From a beta proteobacterium AAP51 (GTDB lineage Bacteria; Pseudomonadota; Gammaproteobacteria; Burkholderiales; Burkholderiaceae_C), in contig LJHT01000041.1 of NCBI GenBank assembly GCA_001295905.1, forward strand, positions 1 to 52,133: DNA of 52,133 bases, written 5' to 3'. The notes below the pieces were generated by a model. That model had not been told where the DNA came from, did no database searches, and saw only the letters and a program-made list of their open reading frames with translations. This document shows positions 42,285-50,639 of the stretch, piece by piece. Each line of letters begins with the position of its first letter. Positions within the stretch are counted from its first letter, which is position 1. The translations under genes and the position numbers were made by a program.

Positions 42285-43835
42285 TCAGCCCAAGCCGAGC
42301 TTGGCCGCCAGGCCGATGCGCTGCAGCTTGCCCGTGGCGCCCTTGGGAATCTCTTCCATGAACAGAATCTTCTTGGGCACCTTGAATTCGGCGGCGCGCT
42401 GGCTCACGAAGTCTTGCAATTCGCGCTCGGTGGCAGCCTGGCCTTCGCGCAGCACCACGGCCGCGGCCACTTCCTCGCCCAGCTTGGGGTGGGGCATGCC
42501 GAAGCACACCACCTGGGCGACGGCGGCGTGGTCCATCAGGATCTCGTCCACCTCGCGCGGGCTGACCTTCTCGCCGCCGCGGTTGATGATTTCCTTCAGC
42601 CGCCCGGTCAGGCTGACATAGCCCTCGGCATCCATCACGCCCTGGTCGCCGGTCAGGAACCAGCCGTTGATGTAGGCCTCGGCATTGGCCTTGGGGTTGT
42701 TCAGGTAGCCGGCGGTGACGTTGTCGCCGCGGATGACGATCTCGCCCGTGTTCTCAAGCCCCGTGCCGCGCGGCAGCAGGCTGCCGTCTTCGCCCATGAT
42801 GGCCACCTCGGGGCCGGCGGCCAGGCCCACGCTGCCGGGCTTGCGCACGCCCGGTGGCAGCGGGTTGCTGGCCATCTGGTGGCAGGCCTCGGTCATGCCG
42901 TAGCTCTCGATCAGCGGCGCCTTGAACACCTCCTCGAGTTCGCGGATCACCTGCGGCGGCATGCTGCTGCTGCTGCTGCGGATGAAGCGCAGCGGGTGGC
43001 GCGCGATGACCTCGGCGTTCTTGCTGGCGCGGCTGAGGATGGCCTGGTGCATGGTGGGCACGGCCGTGTACCAGGTGGGCTTGGCCTCGTCCATCCAGCC
43101 GAAGAACTTCAGCGCGTTGAAGCCCGGCGTGCAGTACACCTGCGAGCCCGCAGCCAGTGGCGCCAGCACGCCGGCGATCAGGCCGTGGATGTGGAAGAGC
43201 GGCATGATGTTCAGCCCGCGGTCGGCCGCCGTGAACTGCAGCGTGGCGGCGATGTTGCGGGCCGAGGCGCAGAGGTTGCGCTGGCTCAGCGGCACGATCT
43301 TTGGCCGCGAGGTGGTGCCGCTGGTATGCAGCACCATGGAGATGTCGTCGGGCTGCGCCGGGCCGCCGTGCGAGATGCCGGCCGCCGCCGCCACGCCCGG
43401 GCCTGGGCCCCGGCCTTCACGCGGCTGCAGCGTGAAGTCGCCCGCGGCGCCGCCGGGGTGCAGGTCGATGAGGCGCACACCGAGTTTCTGCGCCACTTCG
43501 ATGGCCGGCGAGTTGCTGTCGTGTTCGACGATCAGCGCCTTGGCGTTCAGGTCGGCCAGGTAGAACTCGAACTCGTCGGCGCGGTAGGCCGGGTTCAGCG
43601 GCGCCGTGGTCACGCCGCAGGCGGCGCTGATGAAACAGGTGGCCATCTCCGGGCCGTTGGCCAGCACGATGGCCACGCCATCGTTGCGGCCCAGGCCCAG
43701 GCCGTTCAGCGTGGCCAGCGTGCGCTGCACCAGCGCGCGCAGGCCGCCATAGCTGAGGGCGGCGCGCCCGGGGGCGGTGATGGCCACCGCTTCGTCGGCG
43801 GCGGTGGACAGCATGCGAAGCAGGGAAGGGTCCAT
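42285..43835 (-). CDS. Acyl-CoA ligase (AMP-forming; oxalate-CoA ligase-like)
   Basis: 516 codons. AMP-binding enzyme: P-loop LHTSGTTSRPKIVPLSQRN, ESYGMTEACHQM, GWFLTGDQGVMDAEGYV, and the C-terminal LKEIINRGGEKVSPREVDE hinge and GKLQR catalytic Lys region. The TSGTTSRPK variant and the following NLCASARNI are as in the Pcs60/AAE3 oxalyl-CoA synthetase group, suggesting a short dicarboxylate substrate, but this is inference. No transporter-independent clue exists. Upstream of the tct operon on the same strand, so uptake and activation of one acid is a reasonable hypothesis. Confidence 0.82.
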   Translation of the reverse strand: MDPSLLRMLSTAADEAVAITAPGRAALSYGGLRALVQRTLATLNGLGLGRNDGVAIVLANGPEMATCFISAACGVTTAPLNPAYRADEFEFYLADLNAKALIVEHDSNSPAIEVAQKLGVRLIDLHPGGAAGDFTLQPREGRGPGPGVAAAAGISHGGPAQPDDISMVLHTSGTTSRPKIVPLSQRNLCASARNIAATLQFTAADRGLNIMPLFHIHGLIAGVLAPLAAGSQVYCTPGFNALKFFGWMDEAKPTWYTAVPTMHQAILSRASKNAEVIARHPLRFIRSSSSSMPPQVIRELEEVFKAPLIESYGMTEACHQMASNPLPPGVRKPGSVGLAAGPEVAIMGEDGSLLPRGTGLENTGEIVIRGDNVTAGYLNNPKANAEAYINGWFLTGDQGVMDAEGYVSLTGRLKEIINRGGEKVSPREVDEILMDHAAVAQVVCFGMPHPKLGEEVAAAVVLREGQAATERELQDFVSQRAAEFKVPKKILFMEEIPKGATGKLQRIGLAAKLGLG

Positions 43836-43895
43836 CGGGGTTCCGGTTCGGTGAGGCCTGCAAAAGGCCGGGGCGGCATGGGCGCGAATCGGGCA

Positions 43896-43908
43896 CGAAC
43901 CGGGTTCG
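43896..43908. promoter_or_regulatory. Palindrome CGAACCgGGTTCG upstream of the ligase gene
   Basis: Perfect 6-bp arms around one central base, 61 bases upstream of the ligase start and downstream of a TATAAC -10-like box. Position suits a repressor operator in the leader. Confidence 0.45.
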
Positions 43909-43960
43909 CATGGGTTTCGAATCGCGTGCGCCCCCTGGGGGCCAGAGGGTGGTTCAGCGC

Positions 43961-43966
43961 GTTATA
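43961..43966 (-). promoter_or_regulatory. Candidate -10 box for the acyl-CoA ligase gene
   Basis: TATAAC on the minus strand, about 126 bases upstream of the ATG; five of six match to consensus. The -35 region is not recognisable. A GGCCCCCAGGGGGC-like palindrome lies just downstream (about 43930-43943). Confidence 0.4.
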
Positions 43967-44037
43967 CGGGATAGCCCCTAGCGCCACGCATCAGGGTTCG
44001 CCCTGAGTTCCCGCAGACACAACAGGCCCGGCCGTCT

Positions 44038-45180
44038 TCAGCCGCCGATGTAATGCATTTCAACGCGGCGCTCGCCGCTGCCGGGCTCGGCCGCCTGCGC
44101 GCCGCGCAGCTGCGAATAGCGGTCTTCGCGCTCGCTCCAGATCAGGCCGATGGCGCGCGCGATCTGTTCGTCGCTGTAGGGGCTGCCATCGGCTTGCGTG
44201 CCGCGCAGCAGCGCGCGCAGGTCGTGGCCGCGGCTGGCGAACAGGCACAGGAAGAGCTTGCCTTCGGTGGACAGGCGGGCGCGGTTGCAATCACCGCAGA
44301 AGGCCTGGGTGACGCTGCTGATGACGCCGATTTCGCCGCCGCCATCGCGGTAGCGCCAGCGCTGTGCCGTTTCGCCCGGCGCGCTGGCTTCCAGCGCTTC
44401 CAGCGGAAAGGCCTCGTGCAGCTGCTGCACCACCTGGGCCGAGGGCAGCACCTCGTTCATGCGCCAGCCGTTGGTGGCGCCCACGTCCATGTACTCGATG
44501 AAGCGCAGCACCACGCCGGGGCCGCAATGCTCGCGCACGTGGCGAGCCAGCGGCACGATTTCCTGGTCGTTGGTGCCCCGCTTGACGACCATGTTGATCT
44601 TGATCGGCGCCAGCCCCGCCTTCAGCGCGGCGTCGATGCCGCGCAGCACGTCGGCCACCGGGAAATCGACGTCGTTCATGGCGCGGAAGATGCCGTCGTC
44701 CAGCGCGTCCAGGCTCACCGTCACGCGCTGCAGCCCGGCTTCGCGCAGCGCCGCGGCCTTGCGCTCGAGCAGCGAGCCGTTGGTGGTGAGCGTGATGTCG
44801 AGCGCCTGGCCCTCCGGCGTCCGCAAGGCCGCCAGTTGCGCAATCAGCACCTCGATGTGCTTGCGCAGCAGCGGCTCGCCGCCGGTCAGGCGCAGCTTCA
44901 CCACGCCGTGCGCCACGAAGAGGCGCGCCGTGCGCGTGATCTCTTCGAAGCTGAGCAGGCTGCTCTGCGGCAGGAACTTGTACTGGCTGTCGAACACGTC
45001 CTTCGGCATGCAGTAGCTGCAGCGGAAGTTGCAGCGGTCCGTCACGCTGATGCGCAGGTCGCGCAGCGGGCGGCCCAGGCGGTCGGCCAGCAGGCCGCCG
45101 GTGTCGAAGCCGGTCTCGGGTATGCGGGGCAGGGCTGCGGCGTAGCGCAGGTCTGCCAAGGGAATCACGTTCTCGCCCAT
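44038..45180 (-). CDS. moaA: GTP 3',8-cyclase (molybdenum cofactor biosynthesis protein A)
   Basis: 380 codons. Radical SAM cluster C50, C54, C57 (CX3CX2C in [11 protein letters not shown]), [12 protein letters not shown], the second 4Fe-4S site C295, C298 and C312 ([11 protein letters not shown]...LFLCL), and the C-terminal Gly-Gly (379-380) required for activity. Converts GTP to the cyclic 3',8-H2GTP precursor of molybdopterin with MoaC (not in window). Length slightly above E. coli (329) because of an N-terminal extension of about 30 residues, common in Burkholderiales. NlpC/P60 gene lies upstream on the same strand with 45 bases between. Confidence 0.96.
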   Translation of the reverse strand: MGENVIPLADLRYAAALPRIPETGFDTGGLLADRLGRPLRDLRISVTDRCNFRCSYCMPKDVFDSQYKFLPQSSLLSFEEITRTARLFVAHGVVKLRLTGGEPLLRKHIEVLIAQLAALRTPEGQALDITLTTNGSLLERKAAALREAGLQRVTVSLDALDDGIFRAMNDVDFPVADVLRGIDAALKAGLAPIKINMVVKRGTNDQEIVPLARHVREHCGPGVVLRFIEYMDVGATNGWRMNEVLPSAQVVQQLHEAFPLEALEASAPGETAQRWRYRDGGGEIGVISSVTQAFCGDCNRARLSTEGKLFLCLFASRGHDLRALLRGTQADGSPYSDEQIARAIGLIWSEREDRYSQLRGAQAAEPGSGERRVEMHYIGG

Positions 45181-45225
45181 GGGCGCGATTGTGGCTGCTG
45201 TCGCAGCCGCTTGTCGGGCGGCCGC

Positions 45226-45867
45226 CTACTGCGCGGCCTGGGCTTCGGGCTGCGGCAGCTCGGCGCGTCGCGCGCCGTTGAAGCGCTTGGCCCAGTAGGC
45301 CTGGCGCATGTCTTCGATGCGCACCTCGGCGCCGGCACGCGGGGCGTGGATGAACTTGCCCTCGCCCACGTAGATGCCCACGTGCGAGAAGGCGCGGCGC
45401 ATGGTGTTGAAGAAGACCAGGTCGCCGGGCTTGAGCTCATCGCGCTTCACGCTCAGCAGGCCGGCATTCTTCGCCTGCTCGTCGGCGCGGCGGGGCAGCA
45501 CCAGGCCCAGGCTGTTCTCGAAGACATAGCGCGTGAAGCCGCTGCAGTCGAAGCCCTGCTCGGCGCTGTTGCCGCCGCGCACGTAGCGCACGCCCAGGAA
45601 GTTCATCGCGGTGAGCACCATCTCGGTGGCGCTGTCGCGCATCTGGCGCACCAGGGGGCTGTTCTCGATGCGCGCTTCCATCTTCTCGGGCGCAGGCACG
45701 AGGCCTTTGTCCTGCAGCAGCGTGAGCACGGCATCGCCCGTGGCGGGGGCGGCCGGGGCGGCCTGGGGGGGCGGCGGTGCCTCGGGTGCGGCCTGCGCGT
45801 GCAGCGCCATGCTCAGCAGCGCGGCAAGCAGGGTCTGCAACAGGAATCGGGGGCGGCTCTGGGGCAT
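45226..45867 (-). CDS. NlpC/P60 family peptidoglycan endopeptidase, exported
   Basis: 213 codons. Signal peptide ends near ALHAQA; a Pro/Ala linker follows. NlpC/P60 domain with catalytic Cys108 (FDCSGF), His162 (SHVGIY) and the third residue near His174 (IHAPRAG), plus the family block [12 protein letters not shown]. Cleaves the gamma-D-Glu-meso-DAP or similar stem-peptide bond in the periplasm. The NTR-like C-terminus is short. Unrelated in function to moaA, with which it may be cotranscribed. Confidence 0.92.
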   Translation of the reverse strand: MPQSRPRFLLQTLLAALLSMALHAQAAPEAPPPPQAAPAAPATGDAVLTLLQDKGLVPAPEKMEARIENSPLVRQMRDSATEMVLTAMNFLGVRYVRGGNSAEQGFDCSGFTRYVFENSLGLVLPRRADEQAKNAGLLSVKRDELKPGDLVFFNTMRRAFSHVGIYVGEGKFIHAPRAGAEVRIEDMRQAYWAKRFNGARRAELPQPEAQAAQ

Positions 45868-45877
45868 TGGCGCGGCA

Positions 45878-45883
45878 GGATAG
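45878..45883 (-). promoter_or_regulatory. Candidate -10 box for the NlpC/P60 gene
   Basis: TATCCT on the minus strand in CTGCTATCCTGCC, only about 11 bases before the ATG. A leaderless or very short leader transcript would be needed, so the call is weak. Confidence 0.15.
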
Positions 45884-46010
45884 CAGCGGGAGGGCGGGCG
45901 TCAACCCGAAGGCGTGGCGGGCCGGGGCGGGCCCGGGGGCAGGGTGGCAGGCTTCGCCGGCCCACCACTCGTGGCAGCATCGCCGCTTTCACCACCCCTG
46001 CTGCTACGAA

Positions 46011-46988
46011 ATGTTCAAGGCCCTGCTGCTCGAAAAAGACGACGCCGGCTTTCGCGCTGGCCTGACCATGCTCGACGAAAGCCGCTTGCCGGCCGGCGAT
46101 GTGCTGGTGCAGCCGGCGTACTCGACGCTGAACTACAAGGACGGCCTGGCGCTGACGAACAAGTCGCCCGTGGTGCGCCTGTGGCCCATGGTGCCGGGCA
46201 TCGACGGCGCCGGTACCGTGCTGGAAAGCAGCCACCCGAACTGGCAGCCCGGCGATGCCTTCATCCACAACGGCTGGGGCGTGGGTGAAACCCACTGGGG
46301 CTGCCTGGCCGAGCGCGCGCGGCTGAAGGGCGACTGGCTGGTGAAGCTGCCCGCCGCCTTCACGCCCCGGCAGGCCATGGCCATCGGCACCGCCGGTTAC
46401 ACCGCCATGCTGTGCGTGTTGGCGCTGGAACAACACGGCCTGCAACCCGACGCGGGCGAGGTGCTGGTCACGGGTGCCACGGGCGGCGTGGGCAGCGTGG
46501 CCGTGGCCGTGCTGGCGCGGCTGGGCTTTCGTGTCATCGCCGCCACCGGCAAGACGGCCGAAGCCAGCTACCTGCAGCGCCTGGGCGCCGCCGGCGTCAT
46601 CGACCGCGCCGAACTCGCCGCCCCCGGCAAACCGCTGCAGAAGGAACGCTGGGCCGCCGTCGTGGACGCCGTGGGCAGCCACACGCTGGCCAATGCGCTG
46701 GCGCAGACGCGCTATGGCGGCGTGGTGGCCGCCTGCGGCCTGGCGCAAGGCCATGACCTGCCGGGCACGGTGATGCCTTTCATCCTGCGCGGCGTCACGC
46801 TCGCCGGCATCGACAGCGTGATGGCCCCGCGCGCGCGCCGCGAGACCGCCTGGGCGCGCCTGGCGCGCGACCTCGACCCTGCGCTGCTGGAAAGCATGGT
46901 CGAAGAAGTGCCGCTGGAAGGTGCCGTGGCCGCGGCGCAGCGCCTGATGGCCGGCCAGGTGCGCGGGCGCATCGTCGTGAAGATCTGA
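46011..46988 (+). CDS. acuI: Acrylyl-CoA reductase (NADPH), YhdH/AcuI family
   Basis: 325 codons from ATG 46011, as long as E. coli YhdH (324). MDR-family enzyme lacking the zinc ligands: N-terminal [29 protein letters not shown], and the nucleotide-binding [23 protein letters not shown] with the [29 protein letters not shown] block characteristic of AcuI. Reduces acrylyl-CoA to propionyl-CoA with NADPH, both detoxifying acrylyl-CoA and feeding propionate metabolism. The prpE gene 128 bases downstream supports the assignment. Confidence 0.9.
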   Translation: MFKALLLEKDDAGFRAGLTMLDESRLPAGDVLVQPAYSTLNYKDGLALTNKSPVVRLWPMVPGIDGAGTVLESSHPNWQPGDAFIHNGWGVGETHWGCLAERARLKGDWLVKLPAAFTPRQAMAIGTAGYTAMLCVLALEQHGLQPDAGEVLVTGATGGVGSVAVAVLARLGFRVIAATGKTAEASYLQRLGAAGVIDRAELAAPGKPLQKERWAAVVDAVGSHTLANALAQTRYGGVVAACGLAQGHDLPGTVMPFILRGVTLAGIDSVMAPRARRETAWARLARDLDPALLESMVEEVPLEGAVAAAQRLMAGQVRGRIVVKI

Positions 46989-46989
46989 A

Positions 46990-47034
46990 GACGCCAGCCT
47001 CGCCCTGAGCCTTGCAGGCGCCCAGGGCGGCGTC
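46990..47034 (+). terminator. Hairpin downstream of acuI
   Basis: GACGC (46990-46994) pairs with GCGTC (47030-47034) and CGCCCTG (47001-47007) with CAGGGCG (47023-47029), a branched 12-bp GC stem just after the acuI stop. No U-run; partial terminator or attenuator before prpE. Confidence 0.4.
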
Positions 47035-47116
47035 AGCGCAGCGCAAGCACGCGGCCGAAAATGGGGGCACGACGGGGAGCCACCCCGCAGCTGCCTTGCC
47101 ATCACGGAGACAAACC

Positions 47117-49027
47117 ATGGGCTACGCCGAACTGCATCACCAGTCGCTGGTCGACCGCGACACCTACTGGGCCGAGCAAGCCCGCCGCATCGACTGGCAC
47201 ACGCCCTTCACGCGCGTGTGCAACCACGACAACCCGCCCTTCACGCGCTGGTTCGAGGGCGGCACCACCAACTTGTGCCACAACGCGGTCGACCGCCACG
47301 TGGCCACGCGCGGCGAACAGAACGCGCTGGTGTGGGTGAGCACCGAGGTCGGCATCGAGAAGGCCTACAGCTTCCGCGAGCTGCAGGCCGAGGTGATGAC
47401 CATGGCCGCCATCCTGCAGGCCCAGGGCGTGCAGCAGGGCGACCGCGTGCTGATCTACATGCCCATGATCCCCGAGGCCGTGTTCGCCATGCTGGCCTGC
47501 ACGCGCATCGGCGCCATCCACTCGGTGGTGTTCGGCGGCTTCGCCAGCGTGAGCCTGGCGCAGCGCATCGAAGACGCGCAGCCCACGCTGGTGGTCAGTG
47601 CCGACGCCGGCAGCCGCAGCGGCAAGGTGGTGGCCTACAAGCCGCTGCTGGACGAAGCGCTGCGGCTCTCGGCGCACAAGGTGCCCAAGGTGCTGCTGGT
47701 CGACCGCGGCCTGGCCCCGATGCCGCGCACCGAAGGTCGTGACGTGGACTACGCGCCGCTGCGCGAACAGCACCAGGGCGCGCAGGTGCCCGTGGTGTGG
47801 CTGGAAAGCACCGCCATCAGCTACACCATCTACACCAGCGGCACCACCGGCCGCCCCAAGGGCGTGCAGCGCGACACCGGCGGCTACGCCGTGGCGCTGG
47901 CCGCCAGCATGGAGCAGATCTTCCTCGGCAAGCCCGGCGAAACCTACTTCAGCACCAGCGACATCGGCTGGGTGGTGGGCCACAGCTACATCGTCTACGG
48001 CCCGCTCATCCACGGCATGGCCACCATCCTGTACGAAGGCCTGCCCACGCGCGGGCTGAACGGCGAGCCCGACCCGGCCATCTGGTGGCGCCTGGTCGAG
48101 AAGTACAAGGTGACGGCGATGTTCAGCGCGCCCACGGCCGTGCGCGTGCTGAAGAAGCAGGACCCGGCGGCGCTGAAGCAGCACGACCTCTCCAGCCTGC
48201 GCGCGCTGTTCCTGGCCGGAGAACCGCTGGACGAGCCCACGGGCCGCTGGATTGCCGACGCCCTGGGCGTGCCCATCATCGACAACTACTGGCAGACCGA
48301 AAGCGGCTGGCCCATCCTCACCATCGCCAACGGCGTGGAGCGCAAGGAAAGCCGCTTCGGCAGCCCCGGCATTCCCATGCCCGGCTACGACGTGAAGCTG
48401 CTCGACGAACAGACAGGCGAAGCACTGACGCAGCCCAACCAGAAGGGCGTGCTGGTCATCGAGGGGCCCTTGCCGCCCGGCTTCATGCAGACGGTGTGGC
48501 GTGACGACGCGCGTTTCGTCAACACCTACTGGAAGAGCGTGCCGGGGAAGATGGTCTACAGCACCTTCGACTGGGGCATACGCGATGCGGACGGCTATTA
48601 CTTCATCCTGGGCCGCACCGACGACGTCATCAATGTGGCCGGCCACCGCCTGGGCACGCGCGAGATCGAGGAAAGCCTGAGCAGCCACGCCGCCGTGGCC
48701 GAGGTGGCCGTGGTGGGCGTGGCCGACACGCTCAAGGGCCAGGTGGCGATGGCCTTCGTGGTGCTGAAAGACCCGGGCCTGGCCGCCACGCCGGCCGGCG
48801 CGCTGGCGCTGGAAGGTGAGCTGATGAAGGTGGTGGACACGCAACTGGGCGCGGTGGCGCGGCCTGCGCGCGTGCGCTTCGTGACGGCGCTGCCCAAGAC
48901 GCGCTCGGGCAAGACGCTGCGCCGCGTGATCCAGGCGCTGTGCGAAGGGCGCGACGCGGGCGATCTTTCCACGGTGGAAGACCCGGGCGCGGTGCAGCAG
49001 ATCCGCGAGCTGTTCAGCGCGGGGTGA
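47117..49027 (+). CDS. prpE: Propionyl-CoA synthetase
   Basis: 636 codons from ATG 47117 with GGAG 7 bases upstream. ANL-superfamily ligase closest in form to PrpE/Acs: N-terminal acetyl-CoA-synthetase leader with RVCNHDNPPFTRWFEGGTTNLCHNAVDRH, P-loop YTSGTTGRPKGVQRDTGGYAV, STSDIGWVVGHSYIVYGPL, YWQTESGWP and the C-terminal GRTDDVINVAGHRLGTREIEES and LPKTRSGKTLRR, with the catalytic and acetylation-target Lys in the last. Activates propionate with ATP and CoA. Pairing with acuI suggests entry of 3-carbon compounds (propionate, acrylate, 3-hydroxypropionate). Followed by a strong hairpin. Confidence 0.94.
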   Translation: MGYAELHHQSLVDRDTYWAEQARRIDWHTPFTRVCNHDNPPFTRWFEGGTTNLCHNAVDRHVATRGEQNALVWVSTEVGIEKAYSFRELQAEVMTMAAILQAQGVQQGDRVLIYMPMIPEAVFAMLACTRIGAIHSVVFGGFASVSLAQRIEDAQPTLVVSADAGSRSGKVVAYKPLLDEALRLSAHKVPKVLLVDRGLAPMPRTEGRDVDYAPLREQHQGAQVPVVWLESTAISYTIYTSGTTGRPKGVQRDTGGYAVALAASMEQIFLGKPGETYFSTSDIGWVVGHSYIVYGPLIHGMATILYEGLPTRGLNGEPDPAIWWRLVEKYKVTAMFSAPTAVRVLKKQDPAALKQHDLSSLRALFLAGEPLDEPTGRWIADALGVPIIDNYWQTESGWPILTIANGVERKESRFGSPGIPMPGYDVKLLDEQTGEALTQPNQKGVLVIEGPLPPGFMQTVWRDDARFVNTYWKSVPGKMVYSTFDWGIRDADGYYFILGRTDDVINVAGHRLGTREIEESLSSHAAVAEVAVVGVADTLKGQVAMAFVVLKDPGLAATPAGALALEGELMKVVDTQLGAVARPARVRFVTALPKTRSGKTLRRVIQALCEGRDAGDLSTVEDPGAVQQIRELFSAG

Positions 49028-49048
49028 ACCACGCCGCGTGAACCTGCG

Positions 49049-49072
49049 GGCACCGGGCTGTGCCCCGGTGCC
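49049..49072 (+). terminator. Terminator hairpin after prpE
   Basis: GGCACCGGG (49049-49057), loop CTGTGC, CCCGGTGCC (49064-49072), a perfect 9-bp stem 22 bases after the stop, immediately followed by a smaller CCCCC/GGGGG hairpin. Both are typical GC terminators without U-tract. Confidence 0.65.
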
Positions 49073-49188
49073 TCCCCCAAAGACGGGGGCGCCCGGCCGG
49101 GGGCCCGCCGCGGCCCTGCCGCAGGGCGATGGCGTGCCGGGGCGGGGCGCAGAAGACTGCAGGCTTCGTCGCACCTCACGGGCCTGCC

Positions 49189-50151
49189 ATGAACGCCACC
49201 GTCTCCCTTCAGCGCCGCGGCTTGCTGGCCGCCTTGGGCGCCTTGGTCTCCACGCCTTGGTGCGCCAGCGCATCTGCGGCAGCGCGCACCGAGGAGACCT
49301 CAGCGCCGCGAAGCGGCCCGCCGGCCTTGCTGCTGGCCACCGAGGCCCGCGAGGACATCGACCCCGCCGGCTTCCTGGTCAGCGAGAAGTACGACGGCGT
49401 GCGCGCCCACTGGGACGGCCAGCGCCTGCGCACGCGCGGCGGCAACGCCATCGCGGCGCCGGACTGGTTCACGGAGCGCCTGCCCCGGGTGGCGCTGGAC
49501 GGTGAACTCTGGGGCGGCCGCGGGCGCTTCCAGGCCTTGTCGGGCGCCGTGCGCCGGAGCAGCCCGCGCGACGAAGAATGGCAGCGCATCACCTACATGG
49601 CCTTCGACCTGCCGGGCGCGCCCGGGCCCTTCAGCGCGCGTGCCGAGCGCCTGGCCTCGCTGGCCCGGCAGACCCCGTGGCCGGGCTTCCAGGCCGTGGA
49701 GCAGCGCAGCGTGCCCAGCCGCGCCGCGCTGCAGCGCTGGCTGGACGAGGTGCTGGCCGGTGGCGGCGAAGGCCTGATGCTGCACCGCGCCGACGCGCTG
49801 GCCACCACCGGCCGCAGCGCGGTGCTGCAGAAGCTGAAGCGCGAACACGATGCCGAAGCGCGCGTGCTGGGCAGCGTGCCGGGCCGGGGGCGGCACCTGG
49901 GGCGCATGGGCGCGCTGCGCGTGGCGACGCCAGGCGGCCAGGTTTTCCTGCTGGGCAGCGGCTTCAGCGACGCCGAGCGCGAAAACCCGCCTGCGCCAGG
50001 CAGCATCGTCACCTACCGCCACCGCGGCCACACCGAAGCCGGCCTGCCGCGCTTCGCCACCTTCCTGCGTGTGCACCGGCCCGCGCCAGGCCCGGCGCAG
50101 GCGGCTCAATCCTTGTCGGCAGGCGAGTCGCAGCGCGGGTCGGGGCCGTAG
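49189..50151 (+). CDS. ATP-dependent DNA ligase, periplasmic Lig E type
   Basis: 320 codons from ATG 49189. The N-terminus (QRRGLLAALGALVS...ASA) is a signal peptide with an RR pair, as expected of exported LigE proteins. Adenylation domain with motif I EKYDG (nucleophile Lys67), motif III LDGELW (Asp104/Glu106), GGGEGLMLHR and motif V LQKLK; then an OB domain ending GSIVTYRHRGHTEAGLPRFATFLRV. The minimal two-domain form lacks BRCT or zinc modules. Such enzymes are proposed to repair incoming DNA in the periplasm during natural transformation; no competence gene is visible here. 3' end overlaps the lipoprotein gene. Confidence 0.92.
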   Translation: MNATVSLQRRGLLAALGALVSTPWCASASAAARTEETSAPRSGPPALLLATEAREDIDPAGFLVSEKYDGVRAHWDGQRLRTRGGNAIAAPDWFTERLPRVALDGELWGGRGRFQALSGAVRRSSPRDEEWQRITYMAFDLPGAPGPFSARAERLASLARQTPWPGFQAVEQRSVPSRAALQRWLDEVLAGGGEGLMLHRADALATTGRSAVLQKLKREHDAEARVLGSVPGRGRHLGRMGALRVATPGGQVFLLGSGFSDAERENPPAPGSIVTYRHRGHTEAGLPRFATFLRVHRPAPGPAQAAQSLSAGESQRGSGP

Positions 50152-50627
50152 CCGCCGCCGGTGACGCGGCCGTCGTCGGCCAGCGTCACCTCGAACCACA
50201 AGCAGTCGTGCGTGGGGTAGCGCCAGGACCAGATCAGCCCCGTGTTCGTGCCCCAGGCGCCGCCAAAGCGGCGCACTTCGCCCGGGGCGCCCAGGCGCTG
50301 CAGCACCTCGGCGCGGCGCAGGTCTGGCGTGGACATCACGGCCTGGAACTCGGCCTCGTTCAGCACCTGCCGCGCCTGCAGCACGCGGCCGCTGGCGTCG
50401 AGGTCGACCATCCAGGTGGTACGGCCGTAAGGGCCGCTGGCGTATTCCAGGCGCTGGGCCCCGCCAGGGAGCGCATGTTCGGCGCTGGGCTGGCCCCAGG
50501 CCTGCAGTACCTGGGCGCGCGGCGTGCCCGGCCCCGGCGGTGCCACGGCGCAGCCGCTGAGCGCCGCCGCCAGCACCAGGGCCCCGAGCGGGGCGCGAAC
50601 AGCCTGGGCAGCAGCGGTGGCAGGCAT
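50106..50627 (-). CDS. BamE/SmpA-like lipoprotein
   Basis: 173 codons from ATG 50627 with a strong AAGGAAG ribosome binding site. Lipobox ALSGC (Cys26) after a hydrophobic leader. The body resembles SmpA/OmlA (BamE-like) repeats: AQVLQAWGQPSAEHALPGGAQRLEYASGPYGRTTWMVDLD followed by VLQRLGAPGEVRRFGGAWGTNTGLIWSWRYP, i.e. two copies of a Q/L-G-x-P turn motif, each followed by an aromatic strand. Probable outer-membrane lipoprotein; a role in membrane stability is suggested by fold only. 12 bases after phoH and overlapping ligE at the 3' end by 46 bases. Confidence 0.78.
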   Translation of the reverse strand: MPATAAAQAVRAPLGALVLAAALSGCAVAPPGPGTPRAQVLQAWGQPSAEHALPGGAQRLEYASGPYGRTTWMVDLDASGRVLQARQVLNEAEFQAVMSTPDLRRAEVLQRLGAPGEVRRFGGAWGTNTGLIWSWRYPTHDCLWFEVTLADDGRVTGGGYGPDPRCDSPADKD

Positions 50628-50639
50628 GGCTTCTTCCTT

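Noticed and set aside
43920..44037. Possible tRNA or small RNA in the ligase/moaA gap
   Set aside because: No cloverleaf-forming arms or CCA-type end found; only palindromes consistent with regulation.
46850..47116. Possible extra gene between acuI and prpE
   Set aside because: The 128-base gap holds a hairpin and a ribosome binding site, with no start-led frame of coding quality.
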